Source: Acanthochlamys bracteata (taxonomy: Eukaryota > Streptophyta > Magnoliopsida > Pandanales > Velloziaceae). Taken from it: DNA of 64,000 nt. The first letter of the stretch is position 1. Each line of letters starts with the position of its first letter. This document shows, in pieces, positions 22,675 to 34,283 of this stretch. The notes under the pieces were generated by a model. The model was not told the origin of the DNA, made no database searches, and worked only from the letters and a program-made list of their open reading frames with translations. The translations under genes and the position numbers were made by a program. Location: NCBI GenBank assembly GCA_019914995.1, contig CM034139.1, forward strand, positions 1,183,001 through 1,247,000, read 5' to 3'.

Positions 22675-24450
22675 TTAATTCAAGTTTACGTGACTTTCCG
22701 TCGTAATTGTATTTATTTTTGCAAAACTAAATTTATGCATTACGAATCACTAATGTAATACAAAACATGCAAAAATTTCAACATTCAACTTCAACAATAG
22801 AATTTAATGTTACATAAAGTCAAGTTCCGTATACACGGACATATTTGATTCGATACCCACTATTTAATAAATACTTAGTTCCAGAAATAATTTATTCGAC
22901 AAAGATATACTAAAGTTTCATAATTGTGATAATTAGCGAAATTAGTTGCTAAACTATCTTTTTACTTTTCATTCTATTACAACAAGGTAACATCTCTAGA
23001 ACGTTTTATCATTTCGTTTTTTCAGAATTTTGCCAAAAATTGTCCAAATAACTAAATAGGTTGTCGCGTTGTTAAGCTTGATTTTACCTATAAGCAAGGA
23101 CACAGTCGGATTTTTTTTCCCTAACAATAAAAAATTCTTTTAATATTTTGTGCAACATTGCACTTGTAAGTTAATCGTTAGTGAATAATGTTTGCTAAAG
23201 AGTTAACGTATGTCTAAGTTTATAACTTTAAACTGATTAGAGCGTATGTGTTGTTAGTGTTAATAGTTTTTGTTTGCGTTCGCAATATTGACACAATATG
23301 GGAAGAATTTTAAAATCACAAATATTCATGAAGGTTAGCACTAAAACTTTGTATATATATATTCGTTAGACAAATTTGTAGAGGGTGTGCAATCTTTAGG
23401 CCTTCCTTAGCGAAAATGCTAGTCTACAATCCACGAAATATATTGTAAAGCTAATTCGTATTAACAACTAAAACTTATACAGTTAAATTTCAGTAGGTGC
23501 TACTAGCTTTAACGTCGTCACTTAATAGCAAAGCCGGCTCGCGAATATTTAGAAAACCTTGATGAATTTGAAAATTAACTAGTTTAGCTAGTCATATTTT
23601 TCGTGATTCTTCAACTTGTTTAATCGTTCCTCCCACAATCCTAAGTAGTTTAATCAGAAATTTTGGAATGTTACCTTATCTAAGATTCAATCCGGAATTG
23701 TTTTGATGTCAAAAGACTTAGAGCAGGATGGTGAAACTTTGATTAGGCTACGTTTTAAGTGCCACCTCATGGGAAACCAACAATTTTGCAATTTATGCTT
23801 TCTACCAATAAAAAATAGTATATACCCATTCCCAAATAACAGAGCATCGGTAATTGGAAACTTTTAGCCATCTAGGTTTCCTTATTAAAAAGAAGAAAAA
23901 AAACCAATAGATTTTTACTTGCTGCACTACTAATACATACATAAATGTTTAGATCTCGTAAATATACACCAATACTAAACCTTCATAAATTTTAATCTCT
24001 ACGGGTAAAATTTGCTGAAAGTTATTAATTAGCGAAAGCAGATCTGAAGAACAAAAGGAAATGCACGAAGATAAAAAAATTCTGCTAACTTGTTAAATTT
24101 TGGGAGGTAATAATATTCCGAAACCATATTAGAGGTAGTTCCATAAATTGAAGTTAAGAATAGGAACAAAGCCAAAAACACATACGAAAAAGTATGGAAA
24201 TAGGAAACGTATGTTAACTTATCAAATTGGTAGAGTTAATTGCATTCTGAATCGCAATTAAGATTGTTGAAAATATTTTTAATTAAGAGTAGCAAATAAT
24301 ACCAGACATGTGAGGAAGTGAATGAAAACAAGAAAGCTGCCCTAATTTATTTAATTTGTGGAGTTAGTAGGTTTTCGAATCCAAATTAATGCAATTAAAC
24401 GCAGACGGGTTATTAACTAGGCTTTGGTAACATTAACGTTTTAAATGAAC

Positions 24451-24476
24451 TGACGTCATCAATCTCTCTTATAAAT
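24451..24476 (+). promoter_or_regulatory. Promoter of copy 5 (TGACGTCA + TATA)
   Basis: Both elements are intact (24451-24458 and 24470-24476) although the gene behind them is frameshifted. Confidence 0.75.
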
Positions 24477-24557
24477 GGGGCGACATGGTTTGATATTTGG
24501 TAGTGGGTACTTTTTGTCTTCATCGAGTTTCTCTGCTCTTTTACAAGAAACATCAAA

Positions 24558-24888
24558 ATGAATCACGAGAACGTTATTATTTCAGCTATTTTAGTATTCT
24601 ATTCTATTGGGTTACTTGGAATACAGGCCAATGCTGAATGGTGGAGACCATCAAGAGAGCGCTTTGTTCCATGGGGAACAGGAGGTATTAGTATCGATTA
24701 CCCATACAACTCAAGAGGCTTTGATACTTTGCGTGTTGCAGAGTATAGCGCAGCTAGGGGATCATTGCCTTAGACAAGTTTTTAAAATTGCTTCTTCTAC
24801 TCGTCTATCAGTCCCGGCATTGAAATCATCTTGTCAAGTACGATACGACGCTCCGGCATCTACCCACCTAAGTCCGTCTTCTACTTAA
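24558..24888 (+). pseudogene. Secreted Cys peptide gene, copy 5 (frameshifted or misassembled)
   Basis: The promoter and signal peptide are intact. One extra base near 24727 (GATACTTTGCGT against GATACTGCGT) puts the CC motif out of frame, so the frame from the ATG ends at 24773 after 71 residues without any of the four cysteines in place. Downstream the family sequence continues unchanged in another frame to the usual stop. Two residues before the break also differ (RERFVP for REPPVP). The DNA is otherwise the same as in copy 4, so either the loss is very recent or the base is a consensus error. Confidence 0.8.
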
Positions 24889-26759
24889 TGAGTATTTATT
24901 TTGCAGCGTTCCTATACTAGACAGAACGACAACTATGTAATAACCAATTCGGGCTGCTTTGTGATCTTACTCTTTTAATAAATTAATTCAAGTTTACGTG
25001 ACTTTCCGTCGTAATTGTATTTATTTTTGCAAAACTAAATTTATGCATTACGAACTGCTAACAGAATACAAAACATGCAAAAATTTCAACATTCAACTTC
25101 AACAATAGAATTTAATGTTACATAAAGTCAAGTTCCGTATACACGGACATATTTGATTCGATACCCACTATTTAATAAATACTTAGTTCCAGAAATAATT
25201 TATTCGACAAAGATATACTAAAGTTTCATAATTGTGATAATTAGCGAAATTAGTTGCTAAACTATCTTTTTACTTTTCATTCTATTACAACAGTGGTAAC
25301 ATCTCTAGAACGTTTTATCATTTCGTCTTTTTTCAGAATTTTGCCAAAAATTGTCCAAATAACTAAATAGGTTGTCGTTGTTAAGCTTGATTTTACCTAT
25401 AAGCAAGGACACAATGGATTTTTTTTTAACAACAATAAAAAAATTCTTTTAATATTTTGTGCAACATTGCACTTGTAAGTTAATCGTTAGTGAATAATGT
25501 TTGCTAAAGAGTTAACGTATGTCTAAGTTTATAACTTTAAACTGATTAGAGCGTATGTGTTGTTAGTGTTAATAGTTTTTGTTTGCGTTCACAATATTGA
25601 CACAATATGGGAAGAATTTTAAAATCACAAATATTCATGAAGGTTAGCACTAAAACTTTGTATATATATATTCGTTAGACAAATTTGTAGAGGGTGTGCA
25701 ATCTTTAGGCCTTCCTTAGCGAAAATGCTAGTCTACAATCCACGAAATATATTGTAAAGCTAATTCGTATTAACAACTAAAACTTATACAGTTAAATTTC
25801 AGTAGGTGCTACTAGCTTTAACGTCGTCACTTAATAGCAAAGCCGGCTCGCGAATATTTAGAAAACCTTGATGAATTTGAAAATTAACTAGTTTAGCTAG
25901 TCATATTTTTCGTGATTCTTCAACTTGTTTAATCGTTCCTCCCACAATCCTAAGTAGTTTAATCAGAAATTTTGGAATGTTACCTTATCTAAGATTCAAT
26001 CCGGAATTGTTTTGATGTCAAAAGACTTAGAGCAGGATGGTGAAACTTTGATTAGGCTACGTTTTAAGTGCCACCTCATGGGAAACCAACAATTTTGCAA
26101 TTTATGCTTTCTACCAATAAAAAATAGTATATACCCATTCCCAAATAACAGAGCATCGGTAATTGGAAACTTTTAGCCATCTAGGTTTCCTTATTAAAAA
26201 GAAGAAAAAAAACCAATAGATTTTTACTTGCTGCACTACTAATACATACATAAATGTTTAGATCTCGTAAATATACACCAATACTAAACCTTCATAAATT
26301 TTAATCTCTACGGGTAAAATTTGCTGAAAGTTATTAATTAGCGAAAGCAGATCTGAAGAACAAAAGGAAATGCACGAAGATAAAAAAATTCTGCTAACTT
26401 GTTAAATTTTGGGAGGTAATAATATTCCGAAACCATATTAGAGGTAGTTCCATAAATTGAAGTTAAGAATAGGAACAAAGCCAAAAACACATACGAAAAA
26501 GTATGGAAATAGGAAACGTATGTTAACTTATCAAATTGGTAGAGTTAATTGCATTCTGAATCGCAATTAAGATTGTTGAAAATATTTTTAATTAAGAGTA
26601 GCAAATAATACCAGACATGTGAGGAAGTGAATGAAAACAAGAAAGCTGCCCTAATTTATTTAATTTGTGGAGTTAGTAGGTTTTCGAATCCAAATTAATG
26701 CAATTAAACGCAGACGGGTTATTAACTAGGCTTTGGTAACATTAACGTTTTAAATGAAC

Positions 26760-26785
26760 TGACGTCATCAATCTCTCTTATAAAT
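26760..26785 (+). promoter_or_regulatory. Promoter of copy 6 (TGACGTCA + TATA)
   Basis: TGACGTCA at 26760-26767 and TATAAAT at 26779-26785, identical in spacing to copy 4. Confidence 0.75.
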
Positions 26786-26870
26786 GGGGCGACACTGGTT
26801 TGATATTTGGTAGTGGGTACTTTTTTGTCTTCATCGAGTTTCTCCTGCTCTTTTTACAGTAAACATCAAA

Positions 26871-27254
26871 ATGAATCACGAGAACGTTATTATTTCAGCT
26901 ATTTTAGTATTCTATTCTATTGGGTTACTTGGAATACAGGCCAATGCTGAATGGTGGAGACCATCAAGAGAGCCGCCTGTTCCATGGGGAACAGGAGGTA
27001 TTAGTATCGATTACCCATACAACTCAAGAGGCTTTGATACTGCGTGTTGCGAGAGTATAGCGCAGCTAGGGGATCATTGCCTTAGACAAGTTTTTAAAAT
27101 TGCTTCTTCTACTCGTCTATCAGTCCCGGCATTGAAATCATCTTGTCAAACGATATCGACGCTCCGCAAGATCTACCCACCTAAGTCCGTCTTCTACTTA
27201 ATGAGTATTTATTTTGCAAATGCTCCTATACTAGACAGAACGACAACTATGTAA
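26871..27254 (+). CDS. Secreted Cys peptide gene, copy 6, with altered C-terminal tail
   Basis: The protein matches copies 2 and 4 through Cys92 and Gln93, so signal peptide and four-Cys core are complete. After that a cluster of changes at about 27148-27172 (net one base) shifts the frame. The usual tail (VRYDAPASTHLSPSST) is replaced by a longer one of 34 residues reading TISTLRKIYPPKSVFYLMSI and onward, ending at 27254; the family stop would be at 27199-27201. If real, this is a peptide of 127 residues with a hydrophobic, basic tail. The changed word again lies in the CG-rich spot near ACGATACGACGCTCC, so an error is possible. Confidence 0.7.
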   Translation: MNHENVIISAILVFYSIGLLGIQANAEWWRPSREPPVPWGTGGISIDYPYNSRGFDTACCESIAQLGDHCLRQVFKIASSTRLSVPALKSSCQTISTLRKIYPPKSVFYLMSIYFANAPILDRTTTM

Positions 27255-29065
27255 TAACCAATTCGGGCTGCTTTGTGATCTTACTCTTTTAATAAATTAA
27301 TTCAAGTTTACGTGACTTTCCGTCGTAATTGTATTTATTTTTGCAAAACTAAATTTATGCATTACGAACTGCTAACAGAATACAAAACATGCAAAAATTT
27401 CAACATTCAACTTCAACAATAGAATTTAATGTTACATAAAGTCAAGTTCCGTATACACGGACATATTTGATTCGATACCCACTATTTAATAAATACTTAG
27501 TTCCAGAAATAATTTATTCGACAAAGATATACTAAAGTTTCATAATTGTGATAATTAGCGAAATTAGTTGCTAAACTATCTTTTTACTTTTCATTCTATT
27601 ACAACAGTGGTAACATCTCTAGAACGTTTTATCATTTCGTCTTTTCAGAATTTTGCCAAAAATTGTCCAAATAACTAAATAGGTTGTCGTTGTTAAGCTT
27701 GATTTTACCTATAAGCAAGGACACAGTCGGATTTTTTTTCCCTAACAATAAAAAATTCTTTTAATATTTTGTGCAACATTGCACTTGTAAGTTAATCGTT
27801 AGTGAATAATGTTTGCTAAAGAGTTAACGTATGTCTAAGTTTATAACTTTAAACTGATTAGAGCGTATGTGTTGTTAGTGTTAATAGTTTTTGTTTATGT
27901 TATAATATTGACACAATATGGGAAGAATTTTAAAATCACAAATATTCATGAAGGTTAGCACTAAAACTTTGTATATATATATTCGTTAGACAAATTTGTA
28001 GAGGGTGTGCAATCTTTAGGCCTTCCTTAGCGAAAATGCTAGTCTACAATCCACGAAATATATTGTAAAGCTAATTCAGATTAACAACTAAAACTTATAC
28101 AGTTAAATTTCAGTAGGTGCTACTAGCTTTAACGTCGTCACTTAATAGCAAAGCCGCTCATGAATATTTAGAAAACCTTGATGAATTTGAAAATTAACTA
28201 GTTTAGCTAGTCATATTTTTCGTGATTCTTCAACTTGTTTAATCGTTCCTCCCACAATCCTAAGTAGTTTAATCAGAAATTTTGGAATGTTACCTTATCT
28301 AAGATTCAATCCGGAATTGTTTTGATGTCAAAAGACTTAGAGCAGGATGGTGAAACTTTGATTAGGCTACGTTTTAAGTGCCACCTCATGGGAAACCAAC
28401 AATTTTGCAATTTATGCTTTCTACCAATAAAAAATAGTATATACCCATTCCCAAATAACAGAGCATCGGTAATTGGAAACTTTTAGCCATCTAGGTTTCC
28501 TTATTAAAAAGAAGAAAAAAAACCAATAGATTTTTACTTGCTGCACTACTAATACATACATAAATGTTTAGATCTCGTAAATATACACCAATACTAAACC
28601 TTCATAAATTTTAATCTCTACGGGTAAAATTTGCTGAAAGTTATTAATTAGCTGAAAAGCAGATCCAAGAACAAAAGGAAATGCACGAAGATAAAAAATT
28701 CGCTAACTTGTTAAATTTTGGGAGGTAATAATATTCAAAACCATATTAGAGGTAGTTCCATAAATTGAAGTTAAGAATAGGAACAAAGCCAAAAACACAT
28801 ACGAAAAAGTATGGAAATAGGAAACGTATGTTAACTTATCAAATTGGTAGAGTTAATTGCATTCTGAATCGCAATTAAGATTGTTGAAAATATTTTTAAT
28901 TAAGAGTAGCAAATAATACCGGACATGTGAGGAAGTGAATGAAAACAAGAAAGCTGCCTAATTTATTTAATTTGTGGAGTTAGTAGGTTTTGAATCCAAA
29001 TTAATGCAATTAAACGCAGACGGGTTATTAACTAGGCTTTGGTAACATTAACGCTTTAAATGAAC

Positions 29066-29091
29066 CGACGTCATCAATCTCTCTTATAAAT
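29066..29091 (+). promoter_or_regulatory. Promoter of copy 7 (CGACGTCA + TATA)
   Basis: TATAAAT at 29085-29091; the first base of the box is changed (CGACGTCA), which leaves the ACGT core. Confidence 0.7.
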
Positions 29092-29177
29092 GGGGCGACA
29101 CCGGGTTGATATTTGGTAGTGGGTACTTTTTTGTCTTCATCGAGTTTCTCCTGCTCTTTTTCTGAAGAAACATCAAA

Positions 29178-29508
29178 ATGAATCACGAGAACGTTATTAT
29201 TTCAGCTATTTTAGTATTCTATTCTATTGGGTTACTTGGAATACAGCCAATGCTGAATGGTGGAGACCATCAAGAGAGCCACTTGTTCCATGGGGGAACA
29301 GGAGGTATTAGTATCGATTACCCATACAACTCAAGAGGCTTTGATATCTGCGTGTTGCGAGAGTATAGCGCAAACTAGGGATCATTGCCTTAGACAAGTT
29401 TTTAAAATTGCTTCTTCTACTCGTCTATCAGTCCCGGCATTGAAATCATCTTGTCAAGTACGATACGACGCTCCGGCATCTACCCACCTAAGTCCGTCTT
29501 CTACTTAA
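29178..29508 (+). pseudogene. Secreted Cys peptide gene, copy 7 (frameshifts)
   Basis: Compared with copy 4 it has one base missing in the signal cleavage region (AATACAGCCAATG at about 29243), one extra G in the GGGG run at about 29295, and one extra base before the CC motif at about 29345. From the ATG the frame reads a changed middle part and ends at 29378 after 66 residues. The Cys part is found in another frame up to the family stop at 29508. The upstream box is CGACGTCA. The small indels sit in G runs and CG words, so their reality needs read evidence. Confidence 0.8.
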
Positions 29509-31380
29509 TGAGTATTTATTTTGCAGCGTTCCTATACTAGACAGAACGACAACTATGTAATAACCAATTCGGGCTGCTTTGTGATCTTACTCTTTTAATA
29601 AATTAATTCAAGTTTACGTGACTTTCCGTCGTAATTGTATTTATTTTTGCAAAACTAAATTTATGCATTACGAACTGCTAACAGAATACAAAACATGCAA
29701 AAATTTCAACATTCAACTTCAACAATAGAATTTAATGTTACATAAAGTCAAGTTCCGTATACACGGACATATTTGATTCGATACCCACTATTTAATAAAT
29801 ACTTAGTTCCAGAAATAATTTATTCGACAAAGATATACTAAAGTTTCATAATTGTGATAATTAGCGAAATTAGTTGCTAAACTATCTTTTTACTTTTCAT
29901 TCTATTACAACAAAGGGTAACATCTCTAGAACGTTTTATCATTTCGTCTTTTTTCAGAATTTTGCCAAAAATTGTCCAAATAACTAAATAGGTTGTCGTT
30001 GTTAAGCTTGATTTTACCTATAAGCAAGGACACAATGGATTTTTTTTTTCCTAACAATAAAAAAATTCTTTTAATATTTTGTGCAACATTGCACTTGTAA
30101 GTTAATCGTTAGTGAATAATGTTTGCTAAAGAGTTAACGTATGTCTAAGTTTATAACTTTAAACTGATTAGAGCGTATGTGTTGTTAGTGTTAATAGTTT
30201 TTGTTTATGTTACGCAATATTGACACAATATGGGAAGAATTTTAAAATCACAAATATTCATGAAGGTTAGCACTAAAACTTTGTATATATATATTCGTTA
30301 GACAAATTTGTAGAGGGTGTGCAATCTTTAGGCCTTCCTTAGCGAAAATGCTAGTCTACAATCCACGAAATATATTGTAAAGCTAATTCGTATTAACAAC
30401 TAAAACTTATACAGTTAAATTTCAGTAGGTGCTACTAGCTTTAACGTCGTCACTTAATAGCAAAGCCGGCTCGCGAATATTTAGAAAACCTTGATGAATT
30501 TGAAAATTAACTAGTTTAGCTAGTCATATTTTCGTGATTCTTCAACTTGTTTAATCGTTCCTCCCACAATCCTAAGTAGTTTAATCAGAAATTTTGGAAT
30601 GTTACCTTATCTAAGATTCAATCCGGAATTGTTTTGATGTCAAAAGACTTAGAGCAGGATGGTGAAACTTTGATTAGGCTACGTTTTAAGTGCCACCTCA
30701 TGGGAAACCAACAATTTTGCAATTTATGCTTTCTACCAATAAAAATAGTATATACCCATTCCCAAATAACAGAGCATCGGTAATTGGAAACTTTTAGCCA
30801 TCTAGGTTTCCTTATTAAAAGAAGAAAAAAACCAATAGATTTTTACTTGTCGCACTACTAATACATACATAAATGTTTAGATCTCAGAAAATATACACCA
30901 ATACTAAACCTTCATAAATTTTAATCTCTACGGGTAAAATTTGCTGAAAGTTATTAATTAGCGAAAGCAGATCTGAAGAACAAAAGGAAATGCACGAAGA
31001 TAAAAAAATTCTGCTAACTTGTTAAATTTTGGGAGGTAATAATATTCCAAACCATATTAGAGGTAGTTCCATAAATTGAAGTTAAGAATAGGAACAAAGC
31101 CAAAAACACATACGAAAAAAAGTATGGAAATAGGAAACGTATGTTAACTTATCAAATTGGTAGAGTTAATTGCATTCTGAATCGCAATTAAGATTGTTGA
31201 AAATATTTTTAATTAAGAGTAGCAAATAATACCAGACATGTGAGGAAGTGAATGAAAACAAGAAAGCTGCCCTAATTTATTTAATTTGTGGAGTTAGTAG
31301 GTTTTCGAATCCAAATTAATGCAATTAAACGCAGACGGGTTATTAACTAGGCTTTGGTAACATTAACGTTTTAAATGAAC

Positions 31381-31406
31381 TGACGTCATCAATCTCTCTT
31401 ATAAAT
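31381..31406 (+). promoter_or_regulatory. Promoter of copy 8 (TGACGTCA + TATA)
   Basis: Both elements are intact (31381-31388 and 31400-31406) before the frameshifted last copy. Confidence 0.75.
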
Positions 31407-31491
31407 GGGGCGACACTGGTTTGATATTTGGTAGTGGGTACTTTTTTGTCTTCATCGAAGTTTCTCTGCTCTTTTTACAAGAAACATCAAA

Positions 31492-31824
31492 ATGAATCAC
31501 GAGAACGTTATTATTTCAGCTATTTTAGTATTCTTTTCTATTGGGTTACTTGGAATACAAAGCAATGCTGAATGGTGGAGACCATCAAGAGAGCCGCACT
31601 GTTCCATGGGGAAACAGGAGGTATTAGTATCGATTACCCATACAACTCAAGAGGCTTTGATATCGCGTGTTATGCGAGTATAAGCGCGACTAGGGGATCA
31701 TTGCCTTAGACAAGTTTTTAAAATTGCTTCTTCTACTCGTCTATCAGTCCCGGCATTGAAATCATCTTGTCAAGTACGATACGACGCTCCGGCATCTACC
31801 AACCTAAGTCCGTCTTCTACTTAA
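31492..31824 (+). pseudogene. Secreted Cys peptide gene, copy 8, last unit (frameshifts)
   Basis: The signal peptide is intact with two changes (FFSIG for FYSIG, SNA for ANA). Extra bases at about 31597 and 31615, and a scrambled spot at about 31662-31690, break the frame; the ATG frame ends at 31683 after 63 residues. Net length is +3 relative to copy 4. The terminal codons CCAACCTAAG match copy 1 and the old inverted copy (Asn before Leu) rather than copies 2-7, which suggests that both edges of the array escaped homogenisation. The array breaks off 11 bp after the stop. Confidence 0.8.
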
Positions 31825-31835
31825 TGAGTATTTAT

Positions 31836-32080
31836 TTGTTGTGTTCTCAACTTTGAGGCCCAACAATCTCCCTTAAGCTTTCCACCCCACCGGGCTCTAA
31901 CACCAACTAAAATGATTGGACAACAAATTAAGGATTAGTATTTTTCACTTATAACTACATGATCATTTCAGTACCCAGTCAATATTGGACTATTAATGAG
32001 CGTGGATTGTTAAGCCCACAAGCCAAAATCCACTTGGCGCAATCCAAAGCGAGTTGTTGGCCAACCTCTAAATTAACTAG
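31836..32080 (-). other. Retroelement edge scraps bordering the array
   Basis: Read on the minus strand, a PPT-like AAGGGAGA followed by TTGTTGGGCCTC (31846-31869) and a PBS-like TTGGTGTTAGAGCCC (about 31892-31906, close to the initiator-Met tRNA primer site TGGTATCAGAGC) lie within about 30 bp of each other. This arrangement of LTR edges suggests a very short or collapsed LTR element that cut off the array. No complete LTR pair is visible. Confidence 0.35.
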
Positions 32081-32640
32081 CTCGTTTTTCACTTGAACAC
32101 CATCCCTAAGCATCTCATTTGCTTACCACGGGCTTCTTTCTCTATGTTGCTTAGAGAGAAATGTTTCAGGAGTTCCTGCTTGAAGTCCTTCCATGTCCTG
32201 ACATTGCAGATGCCCTTTCCTATATCATCATCATGCTTACGATGCTACCGTTGTTAGGCTGCATCTCCCAGATAACTAGGGATAGTACTTACGATGATAG
32301 TTTCATCCGTACACTTATGACATTGATGTATTGCTCCATACCAAAGAGGAAGTTTCTACCGAAGTGGCATTTCAAACACCGTTATAGGTGGATGGTTAGG
32401 TACCTTTAATCTCCACGTCTCGACTGTGGTACTAGAAATTGGACTCAAGGCAAAGTTGTGATTTTGCCATGTCTAGTCTTAAACAAATATCTTACATCTC
32501 ATAGCGCTAAGGTCCTATTGAAAGTGTAGCTTAACTCTTGGATAGAAGTCTTTATTGCTTTAGTATTTTTCGAATATTGTACTTCTAAGTCCGCAAGCCG
32601 TCTACTCAGCTCTTTAACACTAGAATCCATACCTATGATA
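32081..32640 (-). mobile_element. Gypsy gag remnant
   Basis: On the minus strand the pieces MDSSVKELSRRLADLEVQYS, RTWKDFKQELLKHF and IEKEARGKQMRCL match the order of a Ty3/Gypsy gag N-terminal part (coiled segment, then W-E-x-L-K-x-E-L-x-x-F, then A-R-x-x-L). It is heavily broken. The neighbouring Athila element has its own internal region, so this is a separate, older insertion. Confidence 0.6.
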
Positions 32641-32689
32641 GTTTGCTCCAGGCTAACAATATATGGCTTATTGATTGCACCTAGTGGAT

Positions 32690-32887
32690 ACCAAGTTGAA
32701 GCCTTATTTATTGTACATGATAGCTTAGGCAAGAAACGGAAGTTTAAGAATAGTTCGGGATAGAAGAAGAACAAACGACATGTGAAGTGTTATGCTTGTG
32801 AAAAGTTTGGACATTTCAAGAAGTAACACAAGACCATATCAAATAAGGTTGGAGGTGCGGCTCCCTCGAAATCCCTTACTTGTGTGG
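32690..32887 (+). mobile_element. Copia element, left part (gag zinc-knuckle end)
   Basis: The sequence encodes a basic stretch and the zinc-knuckle CYACEKFGHFKK typical of Copia gag. It stops at 32887, where the Athila LTR begins, and is continued by the protease start at 40788. The two parts belong to one element of the Tnt1-like (Tork) kind split by the later insertion. The part upstream of 32690 was not found. Confidence 0.75.
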
Positions 32888-34283
32888 TGTTGCTATCGCA
32901 AGTGTACGAGTCGCATAAGTAATACAATGATGAAAGAGGTATTATTCCCATGAGTATTATTAACTTATTATGTACAAAAAATAACTAATTCTGGAATTGT
33001 TGAACGACCGATCTAAAAAGAGTAAATGCTAAAACTAAGTAAAGCAAATAAGCTAAAACTAACACTCGTAAGATTTCAATGACTTAAAAGATAGGACATT
33101 TGATTTCATCATAACTAATCCAATTCAAATCCGTAATCATGCTATTGAAGATTTTAATCTTTATTGACAGTTGAAAAACCCTAATTTCTTTGATATACTT
33201 CCTCAAGCTATACCAAAAATATTTTAATGCAATAACTAACTATATCTCTATGTGAATTAACTTACAATAATGCTCATTAAGATCTGTGGCATCCTATATT
33301 AACTGCACGAACCATAAGAGTACATCTCTGTCTCTCATGCAATTCATAGCATTAATTACAAAGACTAATCCATACATCACATATCTATCTTAATATGAAT
33401 CTTAAATAGATTGACTATTGGCCGGATACTCAAAAGCATTAAGCACGATAATGAATACTCAATAAGCAATTATAAAACTTCGAATAGTATAGAATTAAGA
33501 ATTAAATCATCATAGTTAGGCTACATCGTAGCCCCAGCAAATAGGATTTTAGTTCATAGTTTTCAGATCTAACAAAATAGAGAGAAGCATGAGAGATTGA
33601 ACAAAAAAATCCTAAACAAAAGTGGTGTTGAGCGAACTGCCGTCTCTTTTCTTATCTCCATGCTTTTGTTTGTCGTTCTCTCCATTCCAGAAGAAAGAAC
33701 CCAAAAAAGTAAACCCTAAATGAGCCGCTTCTACTCTGTCCTCTTCTGTCCTCCTCCTCTAGATATCCGAAAATTTAGTTTCCTAATCATATAGTTTTCC
33801 TTTCCAAAAACGGCTAGGTGCAGTTCCGGCCAATCTGAACTCTCTCCACCCATTTGTTTGCACCATCTTGGGGTCTATTTGGCATACAAAAAATATGTAA
33901 AAATATGAAAATTTAAGACCAATGTCTTATATTTCGAACCATATATCACACATATCATTTTAGTGCACTCATTTCAGAAACTGCGCACATGACTCGATTC
34001 TGCACTGTATCTCAACTTCTTTCGTGAATATCTCTATCAAATGGTTGCCTAGAAAATTCTGAAATAATACATGTACCAACTTGAATGTCTTGGATTTCAA
34101 ACCAGTTGGCCGTTCAAAAAAATTCCATAGATAAGTCAAATTTTCATGAAAAAACACTTAGACTGTACAGAATTGCTGAATATAAGAAAAAATAAAAAAT
34201 TAAGGCTATTTTTTGTTCATTTTTCTAGATAAATAAAATATATATGATGCAAGAGTGTATGATATTATGTATATTTAAGCACA
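32888..34283 (-). repeat. Athila element, left-hand (3') LTR
   Basis: It begins TGTTGCTATCGCAAGTGTAC, which matches TGTTGATATCGCAAGTGTAC of the right-hand LTR, and ends at TTTAAGCACA next to the PPT. The pair shares blocks such as TTCAATGACTTAAA, TTGACAGTTGAAAAACC and ACCATAAGAGTACATCTCT. Confidence 0.85.

Larger units (their letters stand above)
14016..31835 (+). repeat. Tandem array of ~2.31-kb units carrying secreted-peptide genes
   Basis: Eight gene starts lie at 15330, 17641, 19945, 22251, 24558, 26871, 29178 and 31492, that is at intervals of 2304-2314 bp. Each unit has the same order: promoter, peptide gene, ~100-bp 3' region with AATAAA, and a ~1.9-kb spacer. The array begins at 14016 within the 3' end of a ninth gene copy, where the Harbinger element is inserted, and stops at 31835 a few bases after the last stop codon. 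Units 2-8 are nearly identical in genes and spacers. Unit 1 is more diverged, as expected for the edge of an array kept uniform by unequal crossing-over or conversion. Confidence 0.97.

Noticed and set aside
14016-31835. CRISPR-like or satellite interpretation of the regular repeats
   Set aside because: The units are 2.31 kb and each contains a gene and promoter; this is a tandem gene array in a plant genome, not a CRISPR array or a simple satellite.
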